This document shows, one piece after another, positions 10,486 to 23,857 of a DNA stretch of 64,000 bases. Made by a program: the position numbers and the translations under genes. Under the pieces are notes generated by a model, which had not been told where the DNA came from, did not search any database, and saw only the letters and a list, made by a program, of their open reading frames with translations. This DNA is from Ficedula albicollis (lineage: Eukaryota; Chordata; Aves; Passeriformes; Muscicapidae), in NCBI RefSeq assembly GCF_000247815.1, contig NC_021678.1, positions 4,358,497 to 4,422,496 of the forward strand, in the 5' to 3' direction. Position 1 is the first letter of the stretch. The number at the start of each line of letters is the position of its first letter.

Positions 10486-12324
10486 TGCTATGAACAACAG
10501 GTTAAGGAGTAGCTGGAGACACCTGAACTCCTACACCACTCATGGTGTGTGGAGGTTGCGAGGCTGAAATAGCATTTGCAAATCCCAGAAATTTTTATGA
10601 GAAGCCCCACACTCACATTTCTGAGAGGTCCCATGCTCACTCTCACAGGGACAGCTGAACCTCACACACGCTGAGACTGACAATGCAGGCATCAAGATAG
10701 AGAATTCACAGCCATCCAGAATTACATTTATACTCCCCCTACCAAACACAATCACTTGGAAATCCCAAATAACCCCTCATACTTCCTATATCTCTGAATT
10801 CCAGCTCAATAAAATGTTTGAATGATGTGGGAGCAGTGTAAGGAGAGGGCTGTTCTGGTCTTTGTGTCACATGGCTTCAAAGTTTATTATGAAAAACAGC
10901 TTGGCCCACAAAGCCCTAAAAATTTAAGTGACTTCAAGCACAAAAAGTCTCCCGCAAGACTCGAGAGGTGGTTTGTATTCCCATTAACAGAGCACAGCTT
11001 TGGGAAAAAAGTTCACTAACTTAGTCATACCCCTCCGAAGACAGAAGTTGTACCTCGACACAAAAACTAAGTGAGGAGCTCTTCAGGGAGAGCAGCACAA
11101 TCATCTGGAAAACAAAGAGCCAGCGTGAACCTTCCTGGGGAAACAAACAGCCAACCTGAACCTTCCTGAGACACGATTCTGGGAAGTAACTGCTATCTCC
11201 TCCTGAGGACTCCTGAAATAAAACTGGGGAAAAAAATCCACTTCCATATGCTGATCACCAACTCTTCTTCCAGCTGCTGCAGAAACACTTAATCATTACT
11301 CATTAATCATATCTTGTATTCAAGTTTGCTTTTGTTTAGTCTGATAAATTGTTCCACATGTTTTTATTTAAACAGTCAGAGGGAGTGCAACAGGCAATTT
11401 CAAACCCCTGACTCAGTTCCTAGCAGATAGTCCAATTTAAAAGATTTTCCATTTAATAAAGTTCTATCCACTAACTGTTGAAGGAAATTATTTTATTTGT
11501 TGGCAGAAAAAAAGTTTAATTTTTAATTTTAGCTGAAATGAGGATCAGACTCTAAATCTTGTCAGTAATTGTGGAAGGCTCCTCAGAATCAATGGCTTAC
11601 TTCCTAGGGCTGCCCCCCTAGAAAGGAAAGAACAAAGTATTAATGCTTAAATTTGTTTTTTTGTTAATTTTTCCAAACTCTTCCTGAATCTACGGGAGTG
11701 TACAGCATACACAACATCTTGGAGCCCGCTTAATTTGAACAAGCTTGTTCACATGGTCCCACCCCATCTCAAGGCAGGAAGATGCAACATCCAGCCATTC
11801 CCTAACGACCTTCTATTCTTTCCATGCATCCAATAAACCACTTTATCATCCCCGAATACTGCAGCAGACAAGAATTTATGACGAGTTCAGGGCTCTGATC
11901 CACTTCAGCGACTGTGTGCTATCAATAAGACAAAAGATAAAATGGAAAATTCTTCAAGGAGCCACTAAAGCCACTTTCTTTAATATGCATGTGAAAGAAA
12001 AAACCTTGGATAGCACAACATCCAACACTGAGAAAATCTCTGGAACAATGCAATGACAACTTGTTTGGTACTACAAAAAGCCTGACCCAGCAAGCAAGTC
12101 CTAATTTTTTTCCACAGAGTGGGAGCAGAGTTTGAAAAAAACAGAAAGGGCTTTTCCAGGACCTAGAGGGGAGCAAAAAGTCTGCATTTGTTATGTTTTG
12201 TTTCTCCCCGTCTGTGTTTATAAGCATTTTAATTTAGCTCTAGAGAGAATTAAACAAAGTCAACTCTCAACATTCAGCAGTTTTAATTTCATGGTTACTC
12301 TTTTCTTTAACCATGACCCCTTCC
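10486..12324. other. Intronic DNA, nothing recognised
   Basis: Mostly AT-rich. A weak 31-bp internal repeat occurs near 11115-11175 (GAACCTTCCTG twice). No exon could be supported. Confidence 0.5.
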
Positions 12325-12805
12325 ATTGTGGAGAGGGGAGGAAAACAGCTTGTGAAAGAGGGTTTGGAGAGTCGCAGATGAAGAGAGGCTGAGAAAGCTG
12401 GGGCTGTTCAGCCTGGAGAAGAGAAGGTTGTGTAGAGACCTCACAGCTCCCTCCAGGGTCTGAAGGGATGCAGGGAAGCTGGAGAGGGACCCTGCATCAG
12501 GAACTGGAGTGACAGAACAAGGGGGGATGGGTTCAGACTGACACAGGAGAAATTTAGGGAGGATATTGGGAAGGAATTGTTCCCTGGGAGGGTGGGCAGG
12601 CCCTGGCACAGGGTGCCCAGAGCAGCTGTGGCTGCCCCTGGATCCCTGGCACAGGGTGCCCAGAAAAGCTGTGGCTGCCCCTGGATCCCTGTGAGTGTCC
12701 AAGGCCAGGCTGGAGAGGGCCTGGAGCAGCCTGGGCTAGTGGAAGGTGTTCCTGACATGGCAGGAGATGGAATTTTGGATCTTTAATGTCCCTTTAAACC
12801 CAAAC
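12325..12805 (+). mobile_element. CR1 LINE 3' copy with internal 43-bp duplication
   Basis: Sense orientation: GGGGCTGTTCAGCCTGGAGA, then GGAAGGAATTGTTCCCTGGG, then the GCAGCTGTGGCTGCCCCTGG block twice in tandem (12601 and 12644), then CCAGGCTGGAGAGGG and a decayed tail (CCCAAACATTCTGC). Sister copies carry the block only once. Confidence 0.9.
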
Positions 12806-15800
12806 ATTCTGCAATTTTAAATTATTTAAAGGCTTTTCTCCTCATTTCTTCTGCATGGTCAAGCCCATCAAGCACTTAGAGAAATCGTGGAGATACAAAG
12901 TGAGAATCGGCAAGTCCCATCTTCAAGTCTGAGTCACCAGTAATACTGTGGCCATTTTAAATAAGGAATTAAGTTATTAATGAGGAAATGGACACTTGGT
13001 TTCTGCCTGAGCACCAGCTGGGAATTAGTTTGTGTTTGTGGAACACACAAGATCCAGGATGGAACAAGGCCAGAACACCTGCACTGATTCACTAAAACCC
13101 TGCCAGCACAAAGAGTGCCATGAGGGCAGCTGTGACCCTGAGGCGGCTGGTGATGGGACAAGATACTCAGAGAGCCCAAGTCAAGAAATCCCCATCATTC
13201 AAAACCCCAGCATGTCAATGCTAAACCCCCCAGCCTGAGTCTTTTATGGATTGAAACCCCCAGCAATGCCCCGGGAGCTGGCGATGCCTGGGAAAGCGAG
13301 ACCGGCTTCTCCAAACTGGAGAGGCAAGGAGGGAAATTCTTGCAGGCTGAGATAAAGCACCTCACATTTCTCTCTGCCTGAACAGGTATTTCTGTTTCCA
13401 GCTACACTTGATTCTCCAAAATGCTCCAGCTGCTCCTGAAGGATGCAGTTCTTTGTCCTTACCTCCACTTCCATTCAGCAGGGAACACTCAGGGGGGAAA
13501 ACACAGCCATGAAAGAGTCTCTAAAACTCGATTTACAGACTGAGGGTCCTCATAAAGAGCCACATAGAGCCATACATTTAAATTGAGTAACTCAGCAGCC
13601 CCATTCAGGGGAAAATGCCCCGCTTTGTTTCCTGTGTGGGCATTCAGCTCCACAGCTGGGCAATTTCGGAGGAGCTTGGCATAACCTTTTACATTAGCTG
13701 GCTTGTGCTGCCATGGCTCTGCATTGAAAATGGCATAAGAAGGGCTTTCACAGACTATTTTGAGCTCTTCCTGAGAGAAATCCCTAATTGGAGAGTCTGG
13801 GAAGGCACCCCAGCAAACCTGAAATTGATTCAGACCCATTTGAGATCCTGCTTAAACCTACAGAGTTTGTGTGCTTTGATCAGTTAAGCCCTGCTCTAAA
13901 ATTTGGAGCTCAGGCATTCCAATGCTCGAGGGAGAGATGAATTTGGGGTTGGGTTTGGTTTGAACTGCACAAAAAGTGAGGCTGGGGGACAATCCAGTGC
14001 CAAAAGGACAAAAACAAATGAAGACCATTACAAAAAGCTCCCATTCCATTTCAGGACACGCAGCCTGATCAGCCAATTTATTTTGTGGCTTTATTCTGCC
14101 ATTCTTACACTCTTTTTTCCTTAATTTTATTTACAGATACAGTATCTCTAACGGGTTTGAGACGTGCAAATTGCCCTGCCAGGCCTGTGCATTGCTATTT
14201 TATTTTTACAGCTCGAGAAGAATGCAGAGCCATTCCTCGTTCAGACATTGTGCTTTTAGATTGAAATAGCTCCCCATTTTACAAGCAGTTTTGGAGTTGA
14301 CAGGAGTCTTTAAAATCATACTTGTGCCTGAAAACACTGTAAAGCATATAAAAACATGATATTATACCAAGCAGCAGCTAAAATTACCATTACCAAAAGT
14401 CATTTTTAAGACCATTAAAAAGCATTGGATGAGTCGAGAGAAGCTGCAGTATCTTCAGAAGTGCTTTCAAAAGTTGATTAAACCTGCTTGTAACCATTCC
14501 TATGACCCCAGCATTCAAATTTCATCTTATTTTCAATATTTGTTGGGATTGCATTTTCCCTATTATGCCTATAATGCATTTCATCCTCCTCTCATAGAGA
14601 AGGATGAAAAATTTCTAATATTGGAACTTAAACTCATTCTTGGTACCATAAGCAACTTCTAAAGTAAATTTTGACTTCCATAGTACCTGTAGTAAAAGCA
14701 ACTTGGGAAAAGCAGTTGGAGATACTCATAACATTTTATATTGTTGGAATTTCTTTAAAATCAAATAAATTGGCATTTATTACCTGAAGCATGAGGCGAG
14801 CCAATAATCTTCACCCTTGCCCTGTTCCTAAAGGGTAAATTTTTCAGTTTTACATCTTAGGTTAAATATTGAGGTTGAAAATCATATTTAATAATCAGGC
14901 TTCTCATCTTGCCCTGAAGAGTTGCTCCTATTTCAGTCCAGACTTTTATATGGCCACAGCTGGCACAGAAAAACCACAGAACTGATGGAGATGAGCCAAG
15001 TTGAGAGAAAGAAACATTAAAAGTAATTTTTAAACTAATTTCAGGGAAAAAATCTCCATGGAATGTTGATATGTACACAGGAATATGATTCTCTGTAAAA
15101 ACAGGTACCAGATTTTAGAATATTTCAATACCATGTGAATACCATTGAATGTATATTTTTGAGGCTGTGATTTGAGTGGCTTCCTTTAAAAAGCAGCACT
15201 TTATAAATTGGGGTAGAAAAGAATTACAAACATGAAACCTCCAACTTTGGGTCTCCTCAACCTAAAAAATTAGCAACATCCACGTTATTAAAAAAATGAA
15301 TCAAGTTGTCAATGTCTGGTAGAACAATTAATTTTGCTCCTCTGAAGTCACCTCTCCCAGGCTATAAATATTCCAATAATTCCACCATCCCCTTGGTGCC
15401 AGTCTCCATCAGGTAACCCAGGAAAATGGGTGCTAATTAAGCTGCCACTCCAAGCATTGTTTGTGTTCCAGGGAATTAAGCACCTATTTGAGGAGATTTA
15501 CATATTGTGCCTATAAATAGCTCTCTCCTGACATCTCTAATGAAGGCAATGTTGATCAACACCTTCCTGTAATTTAATCAGGACCTCAAGCAGCAGTGGC
15601 AGAAGAGGAGGATGTGGCTTTGCCATCCCAAGACACCCCCTTGTCTTAAAAGACAATTAATTCCCTCAGCTCCTCAAACTCTCCCTTAGACACTGCTAAA
15701 AATACCAAGACAAACAGATTGGCACAAGTGCATCTCAATTACAACAATGCAATTTTCTCTGTCTTTCCCCCAAAATGCAACCCTGCTCTGGAAGAGCACG

Positions 15801-16065
15801 CTCTACAGTCATGTCTACTGCCCTGAACTATCCCCCTGAAACCAGGGAATTCTCCATTCCATCCCTGCAGGAACAACCATCTGCACCACTGAGGACTCAC
15901 CTGGATGTTTAAAGGCTGAACTGTGTCTTAACCAAACCATGATTTAATTCCCACTGAATTCTGTCACGAGGTAAGACAGGGTGCTGTGCTTCGTGCTTTT
16001 TTATTTTTTAATAGATTTTAAATATCTAAAAATAGCAAACATAGCCCCAAAAGCGACAAAATACT
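12806..16065. other. Intronic DNA, mostly single-copy
   Basis: More than 3 kb with no repeat I can name. 15350-15560 is rich in TAAT-type motifs and could be a conserved non-coding element, but nothing in one sequence can show conservation. Confidence 0.45.
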
Positions 16066-16235
16066 GGTTTTAAGCCCATTTCCAGGCAGATGTGCAGTGG
16101 CAGGACCCAGGAAATGCCACAGAATTAAATTCCTGCTTACAACAGAGTTCGGTTTTAAGCCCATTTCCAGGCAGACGTGCAGTGGCAGGACCCAGGAAAT
16201 GGCACAGAATTAAATTCCTGCTTACAACAGAGTTC
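16066..16235. repeat. Tandem duplication, two 85-bp copies
   Basis: Copies start GGTTTTAAGCCCATTTCCAG at 16066 and 16151 and differ at two visible positions (GATGTG against GACGTG; ATGCCAC against ATGGCAC). Confidence 0.9.
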
Positions 16236-17363
16236 CTGTGGGTTCATAAAGTTACCTAATTTTGCACAGAGGATGCTGACACAACGTCAGGGATGGAAAA
16301 GTTTCTCAGCCAAGGACATGGAAAGCGCTTCCCTCCCAGGGTGCAAAGGTGTGAGAGGAAAACAGGCTCCAAAGTCACAGGCAGAAGGTCTTTTCTCCCC
16401 CTCAGAAAAGGTAAAGGCACCTAAGACATTGTGCAGCTCCTGAATCCCAGCCATTTGCACGTCCCCCCATCCATGAGTAACTCGGAATAAGGAGACTTCA
16501 ACAGGAAGTGTCAGCCTGGGAAGTGTCTGTTAATGAATTATGGCCCAATGGGTTCAGTAATTGAAGCCTGAGCTGCTTTCTGACCATCCTAGAGCCAGCC
16601 TGTGTTCAAACAGCCTGATTTAATTAGGAAAGCAATGAGGACTTCAGTGCTGGAGAGCTAGAGAGAGTTATTTGCAGCTCTCCTGGTGAGCTGCACATTT
16701 TGGAGATCTAATTTGTTGAGTAAAAACCAAGGTTATCTTGGTTTGATTATTAAAATTGTTCCCCGTCTACAGTGTGTTAGAAGAGATGTGCTTTGGCTTC
16801 CTGTCCCACAGTTTATCATTCACGTCTTCAGGTAAATTGACAAAATATCTCCCAATCTGCAAAAAAGCCCAAACTCCCCCAAAAAAGCAGACTGGGAAAG
16901 AGGGGAATGCAAAGTCAGTACTTTCTTCAAATTTTATTTTAGAAAAACCTTTTGGTGAAAAGCATGAAGGGGGAACTTAAACCTTTTTTTTCCTTAAGTA
17001 TCTATTTAATAAACAAACAACATCCTGAGAGGGAAGAACAGATCTCTGGCATCCTCTCTTACTCCTGCCACAATCTCCTTATCCTCATCTTTGGAAATCT
17101 GGGCTCTATTAATCCAAAACTGTCTGGAAATTGCAAAAGAGTGGGAGCCTTTGGTTGCCTTTGAACCAATTTAGGATTAATTTCAATGAATGGAAGGTTT
17201 ACAGGTGTCTTCGTGGTAAAGCAACTCTGTGAGGGAGGAATTATGGGATGGGACAAAGGATTGTTGGACTCAGCACCTGCCAGCTCACAGTGGTCCCAGG
17301 CATCTATCTGGAGAGGATTCCCAAAAAGTGATGTTAAAATCAGAGAGGCTGATTATGAAATCC
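16236..17363. other. Intronic DNA, nothing recognised
   Basis: No supported feature. Confidence 0.5.
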
Positions 17364-17645
17364 CAGACTTGATTGGGTTGGAAGGGACTGTAAAGCCCAT
17401 CCAGTGCCAGGGTAGGGACACCTTCCACTGTCCCAGGCTGCTCCCAGCCCCATCCAGCCTGGCCTTGGACACTGCCAGGGATCCAGGGGCAGCCACAGCT
17501 GCTCTGGGCACCCTGTGCCAGGGCCTGCCCACCCTCCCAGGGAACAATTCCTTCCCAGTATCCCATCTGACCCTGCCCTCTGGCAGTGGGAAGCCATTCC
17601 CTCCCTGCCCTCTGGCACTGGGAAGCCATTCCCTCTTGCTCTATC
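17364..17645 (-). mobile_element. CR1 LINE 3' fragment
   Basis: GATTGGGTTGGAAGGGACTG, then the usual blocks to GGAACAATTCCTTCCCAGTA. A 32-bp unit (CCCTGCCCTCTGGCA..., at 17571 and 17603) is tandemly duplicated at its end. Confidence 0.9.
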
Positions 17646-18049
17646 ACACATGCTGCTGTGTGGACTCACCAGCCTCTAGACACTAAAACACTCCTTCCAG
17701 AAACTTTAGTCAGGATGATTTCTTTGTGGCTTATTTTTTCTTCAATAATGTCGTGAAAATGAAGTGTAAGTATGGTTCATCTGCTGTCTGAAACCTTTAT
17801 CATCAACCAACTGATAAATTGCAAGGAGAGAGTTGCTGGATTTCTGCTACATTGGAAAAGACATTTCATATTCCTTGCCATATTGACTCCAGAGACTGAA
17901 AATATTTACTTCTCCATTTTTACCACCTTAGAAAACACTTTCAAAAATAAACACCTTAGAGGATGTCCTGATTACCATCAAAATCTCTACCTGGATCCAC
18001 TCTCGGAAGAGTTGAAAGCAGGGAAAAATATCATTCCCTAAAAGGCAGC

Positions 18050-18172
18050 AGCCAAGTCCCCATCCCTGGAGGTGTCCAAGGAAGGCCTGGCCATGGCACT
18101 CAGCACAAGGTGGGGATTGGGCACAGGCTGGACTCCCTTTGGAGGGCTTTTCCAACCTCATCGACTCTATGA
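18050..18172 (+). mobile_element. CR1 LINE 3' end, second subfamily
   Basis: CCCCATCCCTGGAGGTGTCC, AAGGAAGGCCTGG, GGCACTCAGCACAAGGTGGG, then GGGCTTTTCCAACCTCATCG and ACTCTATG. Useful as an intact reference for the copies broken by poly-G at 23785, 48605 and 56814. Confidence 0.85.
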
Positions 18173-18344
18173 AACAGCAGGAAAAAAACATAAATTCTGC
18201 TCCTGGTGCTGGTAAGAAGCTGAACTTGCATTTTGTGTTTGTTTACCTATGTACATTAATTTTATTTCAATTTACACAGGTAAATTATCATAAAATGCAA
18301 CTCAGCTCCTTGTTGCAAAGGCAACCAATTTTTATAAAATAAAT

Positions 18345-18376
18345 TAATAATAATAATAGTAATAATAATAATAATG
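18345..18376 (+). repeat. (TAA)n microsatellite
   Basis: About ten AAT/TAA units with one TAG interruption. Confidence 0.8.
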
Positions 18377-20129
18377 AAGGAGGATATTTGCTGGCAGAAA
18401 TTAAGACTGATAATCTGTCCTTGTAAGGATACAACTGTGTTCTGCTCAGTGTTTTGGCTCCTATGGAAAATGGGAAGTGCCAAAAAAATCTCAACCTCTG
18501 CCTATCAGTGATCCTTCCAAAGACCTAAGGACACATAAAACTCTTCTGCAAGCAGCACCAGCCTGGAAAGGACAGGATTAGGAGGTGCCCTTGCTAGGTC
18601 AGCCCAATACAGGTGCACATCCAGGGAAGTTTTCCACCAACAAGGATGGGCAGCAAAAATAATGTGTTTTTTCTTAGTTGTACAAATTATGATTCATAAA
18701 AATACATGAGTAATTTGGACCCACAGGCTAAACAGAAGCCACCAGCAGGAGGACAAAGTGATGCCTAAAGCTAGACTCAGTTTCATTTCTAAGAGCTGGA
18801 AATAAAAGTATTCAGGGCAGCTTTCAAATCTTTCCTGCAAGGTTTTCCCCTCAGAAATAGCACAGGAGATAATCCTGCAGATGAGACAGCAATTGCATGG
18901 GTATTTCTGTAGGATTTAAAGTCTTCTTAGCGTTCAGTAATGCCTAAACTCTTCCCCTCCTAATTCCTTTCAGTATTTGAAGCCTTATTTTTTGATTTTA
19001 TCTCACCCACAGACACAGATAAAGAGGCAGCACACCTGACATGGAGCTTCTCAGCCTCTGCTCCAGCTCCAGGCTGGCTGAAATGGAGAGCTTGATTAAT
19101 TTTGTATTAGCCAGCTGCACAATAAATCCCAAGCCATTGATTACACGGGAAGAACAAGCAGATAAGGTATTTTCTTTGCAGACCTCCAGTACTTAATTAT
19201 ACAAAGGTTCTACCCACAGGGTTGGTGAGAAAACAACTGAGCACAGCTCTGGGAGTTCTTTATTATTTTCTAAGTGTGATTGTTCATGTTCTTTAAGTTC
19301 AAAATTAGATGCTGGTTTTGGTTGGGGGCAAGATTCTGGTTCATGAAGGGTTTAATTCTGGATAAAGAGGAAGCCAGTTGTTTATCTGAAGCCATTCACA
19401 GTTTGCCTTTCCCTGGCAGTTTGTTCATAACTATTTTAATTAGCAGACAAGAGTGGGATCAGTGATTATGTGAAGCTGGTTATGTGGAAGAAGTTTGAAT
19501 ACTGAGCAGTTCAATGATATTTAAAATACCCTGATACCATGAGGTTTCTTGCCAAAGCAGAGCATCTCCTCACCTGTTAATCACCATTTCCTGAGCAGAA
19601 TAGAAACACCAAGCCCTGGAAACCAAAGTGCTCAGCCCCTGGAGCTGGAAAACCACTGCCTGTGCCATTTTCCACATCGATTTTCTTACCTAAACAGATC
19701 AAACTGGAGGTACGAGAAGCAGTTAACTGGAGCAGCATTCCAGAGGCATGAGGCTGTGTCATCCTGATTAGCTCCATTTGATTACACCTTCTTAATTGCT
19801 CGTGTGCCTGACCTCATTAAATTAAAAATAATGTTGCTTTTCTGCAAGATGGGCACTGGAAGTTCGAGAGATGGACACCAATGATGGAAACTTGGAGAGA
19901 TTGCAAAGAGCAAATGCAAAAAAGGCCACATCTCTTTTCAGTGGCCATAGGACCCACGATGTCATTGGGAGCCCAGGGCCAGAGTGTTCCTCATTTACTT
20001 CTCAAATACAATTCATTTTAAAATAATTCCACTCTTTACTGTTCACCCAGAAATTATTCCAGAGCATTTCTGAAGAAAAACTCTGTTTCCAAGCCACATG
20101 GCACATGGAGAAGCAGGATGAGTTCTGCA
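18377..20129. other. Intronic DNA, nothing recognised
   Basis: No supported exon, RNA or repeat. Confidence 0.5.
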
Positions 20130-20515
20130 GTTGAAACCCCACCTACAGAGCTGCTCTCAGCTGCAGGGACACAGGAGGACCTGGAGCTGCTGGAGAGAGT
20201 CCAGAGGAGGCTCCAGGATGGTCAGAGGGATGGAGCATCTCTGCTGGGAGGAACAGCTGGGAGGGTTGGGATTGTTCAGCCTGGAGAAGAAAAGGCACCA
20301 GCGAGACCTCAGAGCCCCTCCCAGTGTCTAAAGGAGTTCCAGGAGAGCTGGAGAGGGACTGGGGACAAGGGATGGAGGGACAGGACACAGGGAATGGCTT
20401 CCCAGATTGGGAAGGAATTGTTCCCTGGGAGAGTGGGCAGGCCCTGGCACAGGGTGCCCAGAGCAGCTGTGGCTGCCCCTGGATCCCTGGAAGTGCCCAA
20501 GGCTGGGTTGGATAT
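20130..20515 (+). mobile_element. CR1 LINE, ORF2 end and 3'UTR
   Basis: Sense orientation: GACCTGGAGCTGCTGGAGAG, AGTCCAGAGGAGGCTCCAGG, GGGATTGTTCAGCCTGGAGA, then GGAAGGAATTGTTCCCTGGG and the GCAGCTGTGGCTGCCCCTGG block. It is truncated before the ATTCTATG tail. Confidence 0.9.
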
Positions 20516-21137
20516 TGTGGCCCACTCTGTGAGTTACAGTTCCACCCTTTACTGGGTTTTTTTTGTGGGGTTTTTTTGGTTTTGTTTTGCTTTGTTTTTT
20601 TGGAGTGGAGGGGATTTCTGGAGATTTTTTTTCTTTTATAAATAATACAAAAAATGCGCTTGCACATCATTTGTACTTGAACATCCCATATATCTTATCT
20701 TTTCTAACATATGCAACTGTTGGAAATTTTCACAGCCTTGAATTTATTTCCACAGCAGCCATCAATCACTCAGAGATGTTATTTTGCTGGCTTTGTTGAT
20801 AGAGATTTTGTTTATAGTTTCCCCTTCACTGAAACACCATATTCTATAAGGCCTGATTTTTATGAGACACTCACAAAGTAACTTTGTCCTGGTAGGAAAT
20901 CTATCCCAGTTCAATTTAATGTGGCAGCAGCGAATCCTGTTGAGCACAGTGCTACAGAGTGAGAAGAGGCTTTTGTCTGATAGATGGATTAGGAGCATTA
21001 GCTTGGAGTTCTCTGTATATTTTCTATGAATACAAAGACAACAATAAAAAAATACGAAACAAATTTTAAAAACACCCCAAAGATTGAAAAACCTGCTTCC
21101 TTTGTGTTTCCGTGCATAAGAGCAGGGTAACTACACG
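20516..21137. other. Intronic DNA with T/G-rich patch
   Basis: 20550-20640 is a T/G-rich low-complexity patch. Nothing else is recognised. Confidence 0.45.
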
Positions 21138-21420
21138 GAATCATAGAGTAATTTGAGTGAAAATGGACTTTTTAAAGTTATTTAGTTCTACTCCCTGCCA
21201 TGGGCAGGGACACCTCCCACTGTCCCAGGCTGCTCCAAGCCCCTCTCCAAGCTGGCCTTGGGCACTTCCAGGGATCCAGGGGCAGCCACAGCTGCTCTGG
21301 GCCTCCCAACCCTCCTAGGGAACAATTCCTTCCCAATATCCCATCTAACCCATCTCCTCCAGCTTAAAGCCATTCCCCCTTTTCCTGTCCCTCCATTCTC
21401 ACAAAAAGTCCCTCTTCACA
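21138..21420 (-). mobile_element. CR1 LINE 3' fragment
   Basis: GGAATCATAGAGTAATTTGA is the inverted tail. It continues with CCATGGGCAGGGACACCTCC and GGAACAATTCCTTCCCAATA. Confidence 0.9.
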
Positions 21421-22361
21421 AAACGCCTCTTGTTTTATATTCAGCACAAAACTATTCAAATTGTCAGAAAGTCACAAAGAACACTGCCCAGATTTGTGCA
21501 ATTAGTTTTTGCAATAAAAAACAGTAAAGGAAAACTTGGAAGAAAAAAAAACAACCAAACCACTGAAAAAGGAGCAAAGCCAGAGTTTTTGACTTGTGGA
21601 TGTGAAGCTTCTCTTTCTAAACAAAACAGAAGCACATTGAGCTTTATAATAGTTCAGGTGGCAGGATCCCAACCATTTTTTATGGAACAAAAAGTCTGAG
21701 GAGTCAAGAAATTTTTGTATAGAGTAAAAGCTCTTAACAGTAGTAAAATAAAACAATGAAATCCATTGTTTCTATGTTAGAACATGGAAAAACAGAATTT
21801 AAACACCAGAAGCTTTCCTCCAGCACCATTATGTGGAATAAAAACCTCTGTTTTCTTTGATTTTATTTTTTTCCTGGAAGTTTTTTCAGTATTTCCTGTG
21901 ATTTTGCAGTAATCAATTTCTGTGCTGTGTTATTTGGAATTGAATCAAAGGCTTGGCCACTTCTCAAGAAAACACAATTAGGCTGCATTGGCCAACTGGT
22001 CATAGAGAAAAGTGACACCAAGCAACACCAGAAACCTTGGTTTAAGTTAAGGCCAGCTGGGTGATCAAATTAAATGTTTAAATGAGGGAGCCCCAAGTTA
22101 TTTAACTATCTGTGTTCCCCTCTAGGACCAAACAATTCCCTTCAAACAGCTCTGCTTAGAAATAAGGTGTGACATTATCCCATGGCTGACTTGCCCAGCA
22201 GGTCAAATCATTAACTCTTGTCCCTTCAGATATCCTGTTAAAAGGGACAAATAAATCAAATATTTCATGTTGCATTAATATTGCTGGCAAAATCATCAGC
22301 ATCTTATAAATCAGAGACTAAAACAAGATATTCTGGTACGGAACAAAAAAAAATGTCTGAC
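21421..22361. other. Intronic DNA, nothing recognised
   Basis: No supported feature. Confidence 0.5.
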
Positions 22362-22515
22362 ATAGCAGGGGCTGCCCAGGGGGCTTTGGAGTCCCCATCC
22401 CTGTCCAAGGAAGGCCTGGATGAGGCACTCAGTGCCCTGGGCTGGTGACAAGGTGTGGATCAGTCCCAGGTTTAGACGTCCTTTCCAGCCTAAATAATTC
22501 TGGCATTCTATGGTC
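22362..22515 (+). mobile_element. CR1 LINE 3' end, second subfamily
   Basis: GGGGCTGCCCAGGGGGCTTT, CCAAGGAAGGCCTGGATGAG, GGCACTCAGTGCCCTGGGCT, then CCTTTCCAGCCTAAATAATT and CATTCTATGG. Confidence 0.85.
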
Positions 22516-23021
22516 TCCCGCTCTGAACATTTAAAGATGCCCAAGAGTTTGCAATTCCTTGAATTTAAACCCCATTAAGATGTTTCTGAAATGAGAAGTG
22601 ATCATGGAGCACCATTAAATTCACAAAAGGGAACAGAAATTATATTGGAGGCAAGCACAGGCTCACATCACAATCCCCTTCTTGTGTAAATCAGCTTTCC
22701 AGGATCATTCAGACTAGAACTGAGCCTTCAATTGCAGAGAAATCCCATTTCTCTCTAATCCAATTGAAGAACACAGTTTTTCCCCTTGCTTCCTTCCCCA
22801 CCTCCTTGGCCCTTCCCATTGCAGTCATGTTTAACAATGTGCAGCAGGATAATTTGGCATTATTTAAACATTTGATTTCTGCCTACATATATCAGCTTTC
22901 ATCTCCCTGCCAATTTAAAACTCACCATACCTCAATATACTGTCTAATAAATACTGTAAAGCATGGAGGCTTTTTTTCCTTACTATTTTTTCCAACCTAG
23001 CACAAAAGTTTTCACCATGAT

Positions 23022-23217
23022 AAAAAAAAAAAAAAAAGGAAAAAGAAAAAGGAAAAGAAAAAGAAAAAGAAAAAGAAAAAGAAAAAGAAAAAGAAAAAGA
23101 AAAAGAAAAAGAAAAAGAAAAAGAAAAAGAAAAAGAAAAAGAAAAAGAAAAAGAAAAAGAAAAAGAAAAAGAAAAAGAAAAAGAAAAAGAAAAAGAAAAA
23201 GAAAAAGAAAAAGAAAA
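23022..23217 (+). repeat. (AAAAAG)n hexanucleotide microsatellite
   Basis: A 16-A run, a short imperfect stretch (GGAAAAAG), then a perfect AAAAAG array to 23217, about 27 units. It produces meaningless Lys-Arg and Leu-Phe reading frames on the two strands. Confidence 0.97.
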
Positions 23218-23564
23218 CTATTGTCTTCCAACAGAGATTGTCCAGAAGAGATGAGAAAGTGTTTGGCTAGGAGTGATCACACCTGGCCATTCAATAATTA
23301 CAGAAAATGTTTGTAGAAAAGGTTGGGGGAGAGAGTTTGGTTTGGGGTTTTTTGGGGTTTTCAGTTCAAATCCCCAGATATTTCCTCACCATGGGCGTTC
23401 CATGTAAAATCCCAGAGTTTCCAGGAGCTTCAGTCAGAAAAAGCCCTGCCTGTGCTTAATGACAGACAACAGCTGAGCAGTAATGATGCCCTAATGTGAA
23501 AATGATCACTGCAAAATGAAAGCATTAAACTGAGCTGGGAGAGTTCAGCCCTTATGATTATTGC

Positions 23565-23784
23565 CCAGACACAGGAGGTGCCTCCCACTGCACACAACAG
23601 CAGAGGTCATGGAATCCCTGAGGCTGGAAAAGCCCTCTAGGATCACTGAGCCCAACTTTGATCTGCACCTTGTCCCCAGCCCAGAGCACTGAGTGCCACC
23701 TCCAGCCCTTCCTTGGACACCTCCAGGGATGGGCACTCCAAACCTCCCTGGGCAGCCCCTGCCAAGGCCTGAGCACCCTTTCCA

Positions 23785-23857
<73 letters not shown>

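Noticed and set aside
15350..15560. Possible conserved enhancer with TAAT motifs
   Set aside because: Conservation cannot be judged from one sequence, and TAAT motifs are frequent in AT-rich introns.
22963..23316. Lys-Arg repeat protein
   Set aside because: Translation of the (AAAAAG)n microsatellite.
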